Part shown: one piece after another, positions 1-12,695 of the stretch | Position numbering within the stretch: the first letter of the stretch is position 1 | How the letters are laid out: the number at the start of each line of letters is the position of its first letter | Assembly: GCA_038503035.1 (NCBI GenBank) | Contig: JAVSML010025531.1 | Location: 547,031 to 611,030 of the forward strand | Reading direction: 5' to 3' | From: Crocodylus rhombifer | Lineage: Eukaryota; Chordata; Crocodylia; Crocodylidae | Length of the DNA: 64,000 nt | Translations under genes and position numbers: made by a program | Notes under the pieces: model-generated | The model's database searches: none | What the model was told of the DNA's origin: nothing | The model's input: only the letters and a program-made list of their open reading frames with translations

Positions 1-75
1 AATATTTTTTCCAAAGATGGAAATTCCACAACCTCTCTGGGTAATGTGGTCCAGAGCTTTACTGCTCTCCAAGAG
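1..75 (-). mobile_element. CR1 LINE 3'-terminal fragment, cut by window edge
   Basis: Read on the minus strand this short stretch matches the last coding part of the older CR1 copy near 48.1 kb: both carry the block 'cctctctgggtaa' followed by a 'ccagNgNtttactNtcctcc' pattern. In CR1 this encodes the C-terminal tail of ORF2 just before the 3' UTR. The rest of the element, if present, lies outside the window. Homology is by eye only. Confidence 0.55.
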
Positions 76-135
76 ATGGTATGTTTGATTGACTGACTGA
101 CTGATTGGGGGTACAAGCTGCATCTGTGTAATTGG
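73..135 (+). repeat. Dispersed repeat copy A (GATT/GACT-rich)
   Basis: The segment 'agagatggtatgtttgatt' followed by a run of gact/gatt units and 'gctgcatctg' occurs again, same orientation, at about 4274-4340. The element class is unknown. It directly abuts the CR1 fragment at the window start. Confidence 0.5.
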
Positions 136-451
136 TAGAGCGGTGCTCCCAGCTGCAAGAACTTGTTTCTTGTGGTGTGTGAGGAGGCACATTTGGGTGA
201 GTCATGCATTAGATTCGATCTGCATGTGAAGAGGGGGTCTGATTGGACAACATCTCACTATCTCTTCTCAATCTTAGAACTGTAAGGATGTTTTTCTACA
301 GAAATATGATAAATGGTTCCATTCAGTAAAAGTTACTAATAAGAGCAATAATAAAACAATCTTACTGCTAATGTATTCGTGGTATTTTATTGATACAATA
401 CTCAAACTGACAATGTTGAATTGTGGAAACTAAGTAAAACCTAACATAAAC

Positions 452-615
452 ACTAGGGCTGTGCGAAGGTTCGGTCACTGATTCAATTCAGCAGAGATTC
501 GGCCTGTTTCAGTGGCCAAATCTCCAAATCCAAATTGAATCAAGGGACCCTTTAAACTCTCCAAATTGAATCAGAACCCTCCAAATCGATTCAGAGAGAT
601 TCAGAAAGATTTGAT
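452..615 (+). mobile_element. Fragment of GATTCAG-rich non-autonomous element
   Basis: Begins 'actagggctgtgcgaag', like the left end of the longer element at 13.59 kb, and continues with repeated 'attgaatc', 'gattcag' and 'ctccaaat' words. Only the left part seems present; no matching right end was seen nearby. It is probably a truncated copy of the same non-coding DNA element family. Confidence 0.5.
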
Positions 616-2170
616 GATTCATACAGCTTAAATGTTTTTTCTACATACCTCAAGGTACAAGGTGACTCGTGAGTGCTGAGATGGTGGGGTGGATGGAGCG
701 TCCCATGGGAGCATAGGGGTGGAGGATGGTACCCAGCATGCTTGGCAGCAGACCCAGAAATGGACTAGAAGCACTAAGTATTTAAGTGTATATATGACGT
801 GATATCCAAGCAAATAACATAAACAATACCCTCTGGGTGGGTAAATGTTATAAAACCTTATACCAGTTCTCCAGATACAGGTAAATCACAGGTAAGTATC
901 TGATCTGAAACAGGTAAACCCCAAAATAAACATAAATAACCAACAGATAAACTATAGGTATGTATAGGTGAACAATAAATAAGCCACAATACAAATAAAC
1001 AACAGGTGAATAATAGCAAAAGAGGGTCCCAGCAGAGCCCTAGTCAAAGTTATAAATTTCAGATTCTACTCATCCACTAATTTATAAACATGAGCGTTCA
1101 CAAAATATAAGTCATGACATCATACCACTTACGGTACAAGAACCTCAAAGATAAACTTCATCCCAAGGGGAAACCCCCATGCTCCTTGGGCCTTTTTCCC
1201 AAATCCTTCAAGGAAGCTGGTAACTTTTGGGGGGCCCTCCCAGTGGGACTTTCAGGAGCTGTTAACTAACCAAGGGAGACTCCCCCTCCCATGCGGGAAT
1301 CCTTCTTCCCTGAAACTCATGGCTCCCAGGCCTGGAGGGTGGCCCTCATTCTCTGCTCCAAGTTGCTCTCTTGCCTACAGTGGGCTTCAGGGGTCGCTGT
1401 CCCCTGGAACAGGGCTCTGCTATGCAGGGCTCCTGGGGCCTCTGGCTTGGCTTTACCTGCTGGCTCAGTAGCCTGAGCACTGTCTGGCTTTCTGGACTCA
1501 ACCTTTTGCTATGGGTTGGATGCCCAGACTGCCTCGTGCAGGACCGGGGCTCGGTCCACTCCTGGACCTTTCACGCAGCACCTCCTGCACCCAGTTCCTG
1601 GGCTTATGCTGCGGGTTGGGGAGCTGAGCCACCCAAGGGGTGCCAGTGATCCTGCTCCATGCACCAGCCTGTGCACCATGTCTCTGGCCACAAGCCAGAG
1701 ATTGAACACCCAAGCTGCCTCATGCAGCTCCCAGGGTCTGGACATCATGCACTGTGCTGCACACTGAGACACTAGTTGCTGGAGCTGTCTGCCATTCTCC
1801 ACTGATGGAAGTCTTCAGGTGCTCTTCCAGGCTACTGCTTTGCCCTGCTGAGCAGCTCTCCTCAGCTCTTCTAAGCCCCACTCTTTTTTCTTCTCCATCC
1901 CTGATGCGTCTCTCCACATGCTGGGCACGCAGCTCCTTGTATTCTCTTCAGGAGGCTCTGCCTCCAAAGTTCTGCCGAGGCTTTTCTTTTTTTCTTTCTC
2001 TTTCCCTAGGCAGGGGCAGGGCAAGCAAAAGTTACCCGATTGGTGGATGGGCTCAACCAATCATGAAGAGGATTCTCCAAGCCTGGATATGCTGGGCTAG
2101 TTTGCTACATAAGAAGCTGGTAATCAAGTGTTAAGCCTAAAAGTAGCTAGGACTAGTTACAATTAGTATT
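616..2170. other. Unclassified non-coding DNA with GC-rich block
   Basis: Positions 830-1130 are A-rich with recurring 'acaggta' and 'aataaac' words. 1140-2110 is GC-rich and open in several frames on both strands, which is expected of GC-rich non-coding DNA. The translations are rich in Trp, Pro, Ser and Cys and show no domain that I recognise. The block may be an unclassified repeat or LTR, but no matching flanks were found. Confidence 0.4.
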
Positions 2171-5100
2171 GTAGAAGCTTAGGAAAATTCCCTTAGGAAG
2201 CATGTTTTCTTTTTCTTTTTTCTTTTTTCCTCAAAAGTTCTTAAGTTTGTATTTTAGCTTGACTAGAAGAAGAGCTCTATTGCTGAGGGTACTAAATAAC
2301 TATGGAGAAAGGCACAGAAGCCTTCTGATTCTATAGAACAGAGATGTTCAGCTGCTAAGTGGCGGGGAGGGCACACGTTCTGCAGGCTGCAGTAGTAGGG
2401 GCCACATGTCCACATGCTGTATGTGCCATGGTGAATCCGAGCCACATGCCACTTGGACACTTCTCTGCAGCTCTGCACAGGTGCCCCACCACACCACACA
2501 GCTGCACCCTCAACCTCCACTCTCCAGGCTATTAAATTGAATTGAATTTTACTTGAAATTAAAACCTTAACGGCATGAAATTGATCAACTTTTGATGGGA
2601 GGCGAGAATGGGGTAGTTTTTCACTCAGATACATTTTTGCTACTTACTACAATTAAAGGAGGATCTTCACATTTTCTCAAGTGTCTAATCCAGCTATTTT
2701 GCCATGAATTGCTTTATTTTAACAAGCAAAAATTTGTTTTCATATGAAAAATGCTGTATCAGTCTAATTTCAGAAAGCAAAATTTAAATACTATGTAAAA
2801 GCCAGTAAATTGAGGTTTTTAAAGGATTTTTTTCAAATGAAAGAATTCTTTGTGTCCTCACACATTTTTAGTTCATATTTGTAAAATGGGGGAGTTAGTT
2901 GTATTATAATTCATGTCCTTATTAGCTCATTAATGGATCTCAGAGGTAAAACAGGATCACTGCTCTGAGGGAGATGCGTAGTTTCGGGGTGAGCAGAAGC
3001 AAAGTCCTATATGTTTAATAAAGTGGAACCAGGATGTAGCCTTAGTGTTTCACAATTGTGAAACACAAAGATCCTCCTAGAAAAACAATATTGGTTATTG
3101 ACATTCAGTTAAGAATGAGAAATATGGATTAAGTAGGCTGTCAGGTATACTATATGTTAGTTATATAGATCATAGTATTTTCAGTGAAGGCCAAAATATT
3201 TGACTTAAATTATGTAGTGCCGGAGGTCTTGAATAATTTTTTTTTTCTTTTTCAATAAAGTGTTTCTCTCTTTCAACTGTCAGTGCAGACACATCCTCAT
3301 ATGTCACTACATTTAATAGAAATGGCACTGGAGAATCCTGAGCAGCAATGTACGTACTGCGTGTATATTGATAAGATGTATGGTTCTCCCTTCATTGTAG
3401 GAAAGCCAAGAAGTGAAGACATATGCTCTACTTAAAACTTAAATAATGCCCCATTTCATGTATATATAAATAAGCCAAATTTGTCCTGTTCCTTGAATTT
3501 TTTCAGTCTTTTTTCTTTCTTTGTTGTGAGTGGAAATGTGTGAGTTATCTACTAGCAAGCTGCCAAATGGAACTATCCTTTCCATGAATTTTTTTTGTTT
3601 AAAAGCAAAATAAATTAGCAAGAAGGAGAAATGCATTAATGGAAATGGAAGTCTAAAATTATGAGGATTTCACAGTAATAAGCAGGAATTATTACCTTGA
3701 GTTTTCTTTAATATGCATTTTTGAAAGCCATGTAATTTTTTTTAAAAGAGACTTGTGCACTGATGATAACATTTTAAAAGGTATTTAGGTGTCCAAAAAT
3801 TTGGAGAAGTGCCTGGAGGGATTTTCAAAAATTCCAAGTCAGCTAAGTTCCCAAATTCCATGAAAGTCAAGAGCAAGTTAGGTGCTTTTCCTTTCCAGAG
3901 AAATTAAGCAATCAGCCTGCCAAGGTACTTTGTAGGAAAGACAGAAGCACTTCTCAGCAAGAGCATAGCAATGCAGCTGGGTGCCTGGGTCATAGGGGTA
4001 ATGGCAACTTCAGTTTATTGCAGTGCTGCCCGTGTGATTGTAATTGTGATTTGAGCCGTTGCCAGTGACTGCCATTTTTTTTTTTTTAACCTTCCTCCTT
4101 CAACCCTGCCTCCCTCCCCCAAAGTTGGCAACCAGGGCAGTTGCTCTGCTTGCCCAGTCCTAGTTATGCTTCTCAGTATCTTGGGTGCCTGAATCTTTTA
4201 AAATCTGACTCGTAATCACCCATGTTGGCCTTGTTGTACAGGCTTAGATAGGTTGAATCAGAAATGCTTCCTGAAGAGATGGTATGTTTGATTGATTGAT
4301 TGACTGATAGACAGATTGAGGGTAGGGGGCTGCATCTGCAGAGCAGGGTCAAGTGGCAGACCCAACAGGGAGGTCTGATATATAGCTGAGAAGAGCTAGG
4401 CCCTATTATTACTTGAAGCTTCCCTGTCTCCCTGGTTTCTCAGTTCTTGACAGGATAACAAAACAATAACAAACAAAATAAAAAACATGGCATACCAAAA
4501 TTCAGAATGCAAAGATATTTTAGGTAGCTAGTCAGTAGAACAGAGTTGGCACACAGTTAGTATTCTGATTGATTTGCAAATGTATGAGTAGGGAATGCAC
4601 CTATATAACTCTGTGTTTGGTCATGATTACACTATGTGCGTATAAACGATGCATTATTTAGGAAGGCTCTGGATTTGTGTAACCTGTATCTATTTTCTGT
4701 GTTGGTGAGCCTACTCACGTGGTTGACAGGGAATAACACTAATTCGGTTATACGCACTGTGTCTGCTTGCTGAAACCACATTCCAGCAGGAGCTGACATC
4801 TAGGTCGGAGCAACAACAATTTAAGTATTCATTAAACAAAAGGTCCTTAAAATCAATTTTCTAAGGCTGAGGTGAAGCTGTTCAAATATTTACAGATTAC
4901 TTGCAGGATGTCCAAAGCTTAGAGTTAAAAGCAGTTCAATTGGTAGTAAGAGAAAAAAGGAATAATCCTATTGCACATGCATACAAACTTCCCATACTTA
5001 GGTTTGCAGTAACAGTGCTCTCTTCTAGAGCAGAAGAAAAAAGTGTTTTAATCCACATAGGTACATTTTCTATTGCTGGGAAGCTATACTCGTGCAAAAA

Positions 5101-6384
5101 CAGTAGGGTGTGTTGAACTGGCAACTGGGTAGGAGAATATAAAATTTAACCTGTAAAAAACGATAACATTTAAAATATTACACTTGAACTTTTAAAATTA
5201 ACCTGAAAATCCAACTCCTTTGGGACTTACTAAGACCTTTCAGAACCTTTTGTCTATCTATAGTCACCAGAGGGTGAAAACCTGGCCCATTTGAAATAAG
5301 TGAGAGGTCTGTCATGCAAGTTAAATGAGAATAGGTTTTCATACCTGCAGTGGACAAGGTAAAACTATTGCTTGGACTCCTGGAAAAGTTAGCCAGTCTA
5401 GTTAGATTGAGTTCTTGATGCTGCTATTCTCAAACTTGGGAACTGTTGAGCCAATGTCTTGTGCTTCATAGGCCCATGTACATTCTTAAAGAATAATGCA
5501 CATCAGATCTTTTTAAAGACCACAAACATTTCATCTTGCTCCTCTCCAATATGTTGTGATGCTTGAGAAAAGAGCAATGAAAGCAAGCATGGACACCCTG
5601 TATATCATTTACAGCTGTTACACATACAACTTCAGTTTTCTAATGAAAATTGCCTGGCTGGCAATTTATGTCAGATTTTGAAATGCGGGTAACCATTTCT
5701 TTGATGCTAGATCCAAGAAGTGAAATTAGTCAAAATGATGACAATAACCTCTGTGCAAAGTTCTCCTCTACTGCTATTCTAAGGGACTTTGAAAAGGGAT
5801 GTCCCCCCACACTCATAAGATTGTCTTCCTGGATACATATTTCTATTTGCATAAACGGCAAGCTCCCATAGAATTGTACTAAACTATATGTGTTGGTGGG
5901 GTATTAAATGCAAATTTGGAAGGGAAGGCTGAGCAAGGGCACACAATCATTTAGATAACTTGAAAACCCATTATATACAAAGACAATGCAAAACAGTAAC
6001 TCAAACAAATACCATGCATTAGAGTAGGTATCTGGAATGTAGAAACAGTCGATCTGCTGTTTTATCTGCAGTCTTCAGTTATCTGCATGTATATAATCAC
6101 AGATGACACAAAAATGTATATCGTAGGGATATTCTTCAATAGCCATTACATAGATTCATAACTAATTGCAACCTGGTTTTAGTTATATTCTTTAAGGAAA
6201 CACATAACTTTTTAGGAAGTTACAAACTGAAATCTACCTGCTAAAACTGTAATGCAGGACTTTACTGTTAAGTTCTAAGTGTGACTCTGAGATCAGCATG
6301 GATGTGTGGTATGTGACACTGCAGACCCATCTGCTATGCCACACACCACGCATACAGGCGTTCACTGTGCTGCTACCTTGCAGT
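2171..6384. other. AT-rich intergenic or intronic DNA, no gene seen
   Basis: AT-rich sequence with poly-T tracts (for example near 2210, 3240 and 4078) and only short ORFs without recognisable domains. The only repeat noted is the second copy of the GATT-rich repeat near 4274. No splice-flanked exon could be argued. Confidence 0.5.
4274..4340 (+). repeat. Dispersed repeat copy B (GATT/GACT-rich)
   Basis: Second copy of the repeat at 73-135: 'agagatggtatgtttgatt', then gatt/gact units, then a 'gctgcatctgcag' block. The similarity fades on both sides, so the element boundaries are unknown. Confidence 0.5.
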
Positions 6385-6800
6385 GTGGATTATTTTTTTT
6401 TTTTTGACCCTGGGGGATCCCGGGGTCAAAAATACCCATGCCAAAAAAAAGCAGGGTGGCGCAAGTGGCAGCAGCATGTGGCACCCAAAACGGGAGTTCG
6501 GCCAGCTGGAGTCACACTCTATCTGCTGGCCAGGCCTCTCAGCTGCAGGAGTGCTGCAGCTCAAGCTCTCAGAGGCCCCCAAGACTCCAGAAAAGGCTGC
6601 TGGGGCCAGCACAGTTGCTGCCCCCAGTCTCCCCTATCCAACCTGGGGTAACCTGCCATGTGCCAGAGTATGGGTGACATGGCCATTCCCTGGGGACAAG
6701 TAGCACACAGGGTGTGCTGCTGCTGCTTGTCCCTGGGGAAACAAACATCCGCATTTATCTGGATGCAGCCTGAAAGTGCATAATTTGTCATGTGATTACA
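6385..6800. repeat. GC-rich insert headed by a perfect-arm hairpin
   Basis: A T-tract runs into a hairpin with 10-bp perfect arms (ttttttgaccc-type arm at 6401-6410 and its complement at 6423-6432, around an inner gggatccc). About 370 bp of GC-rich sequence follows, unlike the AT-rich surroundings, so it is probably an inserted repeat. Open frames in it lack any recognisable domain. Confidence 0.4.
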
Positions 6801-9800
6801 GCAGTATCACCATAATTAAATGTCTGCTTTCACTTTGCATTCAAGATATCTAGAATTAAGTTAGTTTGCAGAATTAGCATCTCAACCACTAAGATTTATT
6901 CTAGTTTGAAAGTCAGGCTTATATATACTAATAATATTCATGAAACTTTTTTTTAATGAATGCGTTTGCTCTACAAAGTTTTTTTTGGGAATTTTTAAGC
7001 TGCTTCTGCTTAAAATAATTTCAATCAAACTGAAACCTTAACCAGCTAACCTTCATGTAGAAAGTTGTGATCATTAGTGGGAACCTTTGGGGATTTATTT
7101 TCAAAATGCATGCACAGAATACTAGATAAACTAGATACTAAGTACACAGATGAGCTACTTTCTCTATTCAGTTTTTATAAATATTTTTCAATATATTGCT
7201 TTATGGATTAGCTGCTTTGTTCTTTTAACTATATATTTAATTTATAAGAAATGAGCACATATAACCAGAAACTTAGAATTTTTTTTAAAATAGTTTAGAA
7301 GTTGTGGTCAGATATGAACTGATGAGACCATTACAAAGTGTAAAGCATAATTTCACTTTGTGCCTGTGTGATTGCAGCATATTTAGATTATTACAAACAA
7401 TATTCAGTTGATCTCACTGAGTGATGTTGCGTGCCATCTGTATTGCAAATACGTATTCACAATGGAGTGAATTAAGGATATTATGGAAACCTTAATTTGA
7501 ATTTTCTGGGTTTATTCCTGACCCTTAATGTTTATTTTAACAGACTTATTTTGTATTTAATCAAATTATAATGTTGGAAAAGCATACACTATTAAAATCA
7601 TCATAAGAAGTTAAGGACAGATGGATGAACACAGAACTTCACTTGAGTTGCATTCTTTGAATGCCATCTGGTTAACAAATACTAGCAGGATAGAGTGAAC
7701 ATGTGTTCCTTAGCTGGCCGTGTGTCTTGCCAGGGAACATATTAAATCGTCATGATTTGGGAGTACGTGACTCCAGTTTCCCAGGACTGTGGAGCCTTTA
7801 TATGCATGAGTAGTTCTCATTAGTGTTAGAAATAGGCATAGTGGCAAAGTGGCTACCTTTCTAATTTTTAGGTCAAACTGATTTGATTATACTAGGTCAA
7901 TGCTTGAATGTGAATTCTTAACCAGGATTCATATGTGAATTGTTGGATCCAGTCAGGATTCCACTGAACTCAAGATCAATCTAACATCTGGTAATGTGAA
8001 ATTATAGCCCTCTTTTCTTCACAGACTCACTGTTTAAATTCTTAGACCAGTTAGTCTCCAAGGTACTTCCCTGCCCTGTCTTTCATTGCCTTATACAAAT
8101 GGAGGGAGACTTGGTCGTAGCTAGGATCAGGCAAATGAAGGAAAGCAGGGCTGATGGCACCACTCCATGTGGTATAGATTAGGGAGGAAGTATGCACTTG
8201 TGAGCTAGTTACAGTTTTATCAAATAAAATGAATGGGCCTAATAAATCTGGTCTGGTCTGCTTTTTTGTGGTGTCCTAGGCAATGGCAGTTTTGTCATAT
8301 AATTTCAAAATTTTGCATTGGTCTTTAATCTGTCTTCAAGTTAGGACTCAGTTATCATCATGATTTGTTTTTTTGAGGATTATATGCAAAATGTCTTGTT
8401 TATAATAGACTAAAACTTTATCTGAAGCTATTGGTAAAAAGAGAGACTAATGGAAGCTTCTGTGTTAGTCTTTTCAAGCTTTCATGCACTTAAATTTATA
8501 AACAGCATTATGAAAAAAGTGCATTAAAATGTTAAATCCAAGTGCAACACATTCTCTGTGAAAATAAATTTGCTTTGAAGACTGTTTGTATTCAGTAGAT
8601 TAAACTGTTTCATTTTTGCCAGGCTTTCTCTTTACTACCTCTTTAACAGCAAGATAAAATATCCATTTCTGTTGAAAGTACAATCATAATGAAATGGCAC
8701 AATATAAATAGATGACTTTCATCATAATGCACTGTTTTTAGAAATGTTCATAATTTAAACAATTATGTTCCTGACTTCTTACCAGTTAAGTTTAGTCATC
8801 TAGGGACTGTGAATTTTAATGAGAAAGCTGAATGGTCTTTGCAGATATGATCTGTTGGCAGGGACACAATTGAATGAGGAAAGGTTTATTCTAATTTTTT
8901 TTCCCCTATCTTTTTAGGGGCTATAAAAGAGATAAAAGTAAACCATTCTAAGTAGTAGAAGAAACAAAAGAACGCATTAAAGTTTTTATGTTGACTAAAA
9001 TTTAAAAAGCAACAACAAAAATGCTTTGCTTACCAATGCTTGAGAGCTGTTAGATGGACTTAAAAGATAGGAGAGATGTTAAATACAACAAGAAAACATT
9101 TAAATTAGAGCTAAACTGTGGCTAACGGCTATTAGACCCTGATTAGCCAGATAGTTCTAATGAACCTGCTCACCATAGTTTAGGAGATACAATCATAAAG
9201 GGGTGAGGGGGAGGGGAATCACTTACAATGTTTTTCTTATAAACTGCAGTCCCTGTATCTAACTTTCAGTGGACAAACCAGAAACCCCCCTGGGGATTAG
9301 AATTATATTAGCTAAATGCCTAACAGCTGTCTCACAAGCATGAGACTAGATAAAGCAACCAAGCTGTAAATCTGTGCAAACTGCATGAAAGGCTACATAA
9401 TGCAAAGTGATTACTTTAGGACTTGCATTAATGTGACTGTGAATAAAAATAACCTACCAACAAATCCTCTTCTAATTTTAACTACTACTGAGGAGAAAGT
9501 CTTACCAGATGGATCATTATGAGGTATGAGTCTACAATGAATTAACATTGCGATCAAAGAAAAAACTCTGAATTACTAATCCCTATGAAATAAGAATTCT
9601 AATCTGTGCGCTGAAAGCTAAATATTTGAGGCATTATCGTGAATTTGATAAAAGCAGTTCATGGAATACCAGTGCCCTTTGATTTTTTTTTTTAATGAAG
9701 CAATATAAACACCTTTTGATTCACATTTTAATAAGTGGGAAGGTTCATAATATAGTTATTACCTTATTAGGTACAACATAGGCTATCAAAATGCCTCTTG

Positions 9801-10217
9801 TAACCTCTGATATCTTTTTCAAAGGATTAGTTCTCCTCAGTTCTGATGTTTTAAAAGACTTCAAATTAAGAATGATAAGAGCAGTGACTTAATTCATTGA
9901 GTCACTTAGACCCTTCACAACCTAATTCCAGTTCAATTCCATAAATGTTTCTAATGATTCTTGTCTCTCTAAAGTCGTATGTCTTCTAGTCAGCAGAACT
10001 ACATCATAGAAAGTAAGTTCTATTTAGTGAGCAGTTAATTTCTAATATATAACAAAAGAAGATTTGTATGTGATTTTTTTAAAAATAGCAATCAGATAAG
10101 AACACAATAAAATCACCCTAAATGTATTGCTTCAACTCTAACCATTCTCCTCAACAGTCAACTGGTTCTTCTTTACATTTGGGCCATTGCTAATAGTTGT
10201 TTTCCTGTTGTTTTATA
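6801..10217. other. AT-rich non-coding DNA, nothing recognised
   Basis: About 3.4 kb of AT-rich sequence with no ORF over 60 codons on either strand. No RNA gene or repeat structure stood out. It could be intron or intergenic DNA. Confidence 0.5.
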
Positions 10218-10249
10218 TCAAGGAGATATTTCTCCTTTCCTTGGGTTGT

Positions 10250-10950
10250 CCAGTTTCCCTCCACAGTCGGACATAAAGTAGCCTGCGTTCAGTGATTTCA
10301 AAGTAGGTCCCCTAGTCTTCATCAGTAAAATGCCATAAATGCCCAAAACTACAGAGCTCCTATAATATTTTGGAGCTGCCCTGTCACCCTTCTTATTCAG
10401 TGTGCATTGTATAAGAGGCTGCTGGATGAGATTGTGCAGATTTGGAGGGAGATGCTGATGACTCCCGGGTCTGTCCGTCTTTCTCATCTGATATGAACCC
10501 TGCAGTTGGGGACTGGATGTGGGTGAACCAGGTAAAGCTGAACCCAAACAAAGCAAAGGTGATGGTGATGGGCAGTCTGCAGGGCCCCCCTGCCCCGCCC
10601 CCCAGCACAAGGGGTTGATGGCTTTCAGCCTCCCCTTCTCACTCAGGTTCACAGCCTTAGTGCTTCTGGATCCTCTGCTGCACCTGGATCTCTTAAGTGG
10701 CAACACTGGCATGCCTTTTACTCTCTATCTGCTGAGAAGGCTGTGCCCCCTTACTTCAGATTTGTATCTGGTCACCTTTATCTCTGTCTTCCTTACCTCA
10801 CAGCTAGACTTCTGCATTGCACTCTATTTAGGGTTACCCATGACCATCTGGAAGCTACAGCTGGTGCAGAATATAGCCATCTGCCTTCTAATGAGTAGTT
10901 TGCCAAGAGTACATAACTCCAGTTCTCCAGTTTGCATTGTACTTTCCAGG
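10250..10950 (+). pseudogene. L2 reverse transcriptase remnant
   Basis: The catalytic block reads DADDSRV at 10451-10471, equivalent to the usual YADDTQL. It is followed by WMWVNQVKLNPNKAKVMVMG, corresponding to the thumb-adjacent 'W...N.LKLNP.KTE' region of L2. Further down, SQLDFCIALYLGLP and WKLQLVQNIAICLL match the conserved L2 post-RT 'SRLDYCNALY.GLP...LQLVQN.AARL' block. The pieces fall in different frames with stops between them, so no protein can be made. Family recognition is from motif memory, not a search. Confidence 0.75.
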
Positions 10951-11489
10951 TGCAAATCAAGGTTGTGGTTTTCAGGGGTGGATCAGTGGGTGGGGTGGGA
11001 GTACAGTTGCACCCTCCCCTTTGATATTCCTGCTCCATGCAAATTTTAAAACAAACTGCCTGGAAGTGGCTGCAGCATTTTTATTCAGACAGCACTGAGG
11101 GAGTCGATTGACTTCATGGCTCCTTATAATCTACTGGATTCCTTCTAAACTCTTCATTCCATAGGTGTTACCAACCCTCTTCCTTGCGCAGCTATCCTTT
11201 CATCTGCAGTTCTCCTGTGCATTAGTTGCTCCTGGTAATACAGCTTCTATTTCATAGCCCTGTAAATTGTTTTTAACTCTAGGTTAAAACATTAACTTAA
11301 TGTGGAAATGTTAACTCAGGTGACCATTAACTCAGGTATGGAAATAAATTTCACTGAAGCATTGGATGCACTGTCAATATACTCAATAATGCTCTATTTT
11401 CTTTTAGGCATCTGAAAAAAAAAATGTACACTTATTTCTAATGGGATCAATGCTATTTTTTTTAAATTATTTTTTCCTAGTTAGATGTG

Positions 11490-11923
11490 TTTTTATATAT
11501 ATAATAGTGAATTGTCCATCAAGAATGATGGGGGGCAGGGTGGGGGAGAGGGCTGGGATGGAGCACTGCCACATAATGCCCCATGCTGTTGCTATTCTGC
11601 CTCTTGCCGGGAGTGGGGTGGTTGGAGCCAAGGCCAGAGCCGGTGGCCTTGGCTCCCCCATCTCCTGTCTGGTCCTTAGGACGGCTTGCAGGGAGCGGGG
11701 TGCGCTGGCCTTGATTCTCCCACCCCCTGTCCGGTCCTCAGTGCCACTTGCGAGGAGTGGAATGGGAGAGCTGAGGCCAGAGCTGCTGGCCTTGGCTCCC
11801 CCACCCTCTGCCTGGTCCTCAGTACCACTTCAGAATAATGGTGGCATTCCCCCATGCTTGTAGTATTCTGACTGGCTGTTTCTGTCAGCCAGTCAGAGTG
11901 CAAATAAAGCGTTATGGACAGGC

Positions 11924-11955
<32 letters not shown>

Positions 11956-11985
11956 TAATGTAGGCTTTTATAATATTAGAATTAT
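11490..11985 (+). mobile_element. GACA-tailed MITE, copy 1 (inside L2)
   Basis: Starts near 'tgaattgtccatcaagaatgat', contains a short inverted motif (tccatcaagaatgatgg), and ends after a (gaca)n tract with 'aatgtaggcttttataatatta'. An inverted, shorter copy lies at 16.0-16.3 kb. It is non-coding; GC-rich interior ORFs on both strands have no domain. The class is uncertain (Helitron-like or other). Its location explains part of the gap between the two L2 halves. Confidence 0.55.
11917..11956 (+). repeat. (CAGA)n microsatellite
   Basis: About ten uninterrupted tetranucleotide units lie near the 3' end of the MITE. The inverted copy at 16.03 kb keeps only a few units (gact/gtca), so the tract expanded in this copy or shrank in the other. 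Confidence 0.85.
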
Positions 11986-12179
11986 ATGAATTTACAAATT
12001 AATGCACATTCTAATACAGGTTTTTTTGTGGGGGGGTTTGGAGGGTGAGGGGCATTGCTTCAATTTTAAACTGAATAATATAGCCCCAGCCCCCTAACTA
12101 TTAGTTAACCTAGATTTTTTTTTTTGGAGCAAAATGTGCTGAGTTATATGTGATGATGCACCATACCATTTGCGCTTCT

Positions 12180-12695
12180 CTTTTTGAAATCCAAGATCCA
12201 TCCATGGTCATTCTGACCTAAAAGGCCCTAAATGGCTTGGGCCCTATGTATACAAGGGACTGTCTTTTCTTTTATATCCCATTGTGATTCCTAACATCAG
12301 CCAAGAGCTAACATCAGCCAAGAGCAACATCCTGTGAATACCATCAGTATACTGAGTTTGCTTGGTGAAAACACATGGAATATCATTCTTGCTAATTACT
12401 CCTCAGCTCTGGAACATCCTATACCTTTGAGGCTCACAAAGCCTGAGCCTGGACATCCTCTGGAGGCACTGTAAGACCTGGATTAGGCAGACATTTATAA
12501 GGAAAGGCTGAGCTAGGATATTTCAGGAGGGCTTTGCTTGTAATTTAATTTAAATAATGTTTTATGTTTGTAGGTTGTTTTGTTTCTTCTCTTTTGTTAT
12601 TCTGTTTGCTTGTTTTATAAGCTGTTTTGCTGTCTTCTGTAAGCTGCACTGAGCCTTTACTGGAGAGGGCAGCATATAAATCTAATAAATCATGG
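12180..12695 (+). pseudogene. L2 ORF C-terminal remnant and 3' UTR
   Basis: The words KALNGLGPMYTRD near 12.22 kb match the L2 'KALHGLGPRYL' block that normally follows the LQLVQN segment within a few dozen residues. Their separation here by about 1.2 kb shows the element is interrupted. The tail 'ataaatctaataaat' is the L2 3' terminus. No intact frame remains. Confidence 0.7.

Larger units (their letters stand above)
10220..12695 (+). mobile_element. Ancient L2-type LINE, 5'-truncated and split
   Basis: This is a remnant of an L2-clade non-LTR retrotransposon on the plus strand. The left part (10.25-10.95 kb) encodes reverse transcriptase pieces. The right part (12.18-12.70 kb) holds the post-RT segment and the 3' end, where 'taagctgcactgagcc' followed by 'gagggcagcatataaatctaataaat' components is the typical L2 terminus. 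Between them lies about 1.2 kb that includes a GACA-tailed MITE. Frames are heavily broken, so the copy is old. The left boundary is approximate. Confidence 0.75.

Noticed and set aside
1291..2134. Several overlapping open frames on both strands, up to 126 codons
   Set aside because: They occupy a GC-rich block where stop codons are rare in all frames, contain no domain, and overlap each other on opposite strands.
10218..10712. 164-codon minus-strand frame
   Set aside because: Antisense to the L2 RT region; no domain of its own.
10519..11049. 176-codon plus-strand frame as a host protein
   Set aside because: Its second half contains the L2 post-RT block (LQLVQN region), so it is a piece of an old L2 LINE, and its first half is a shifted frame of the same element.
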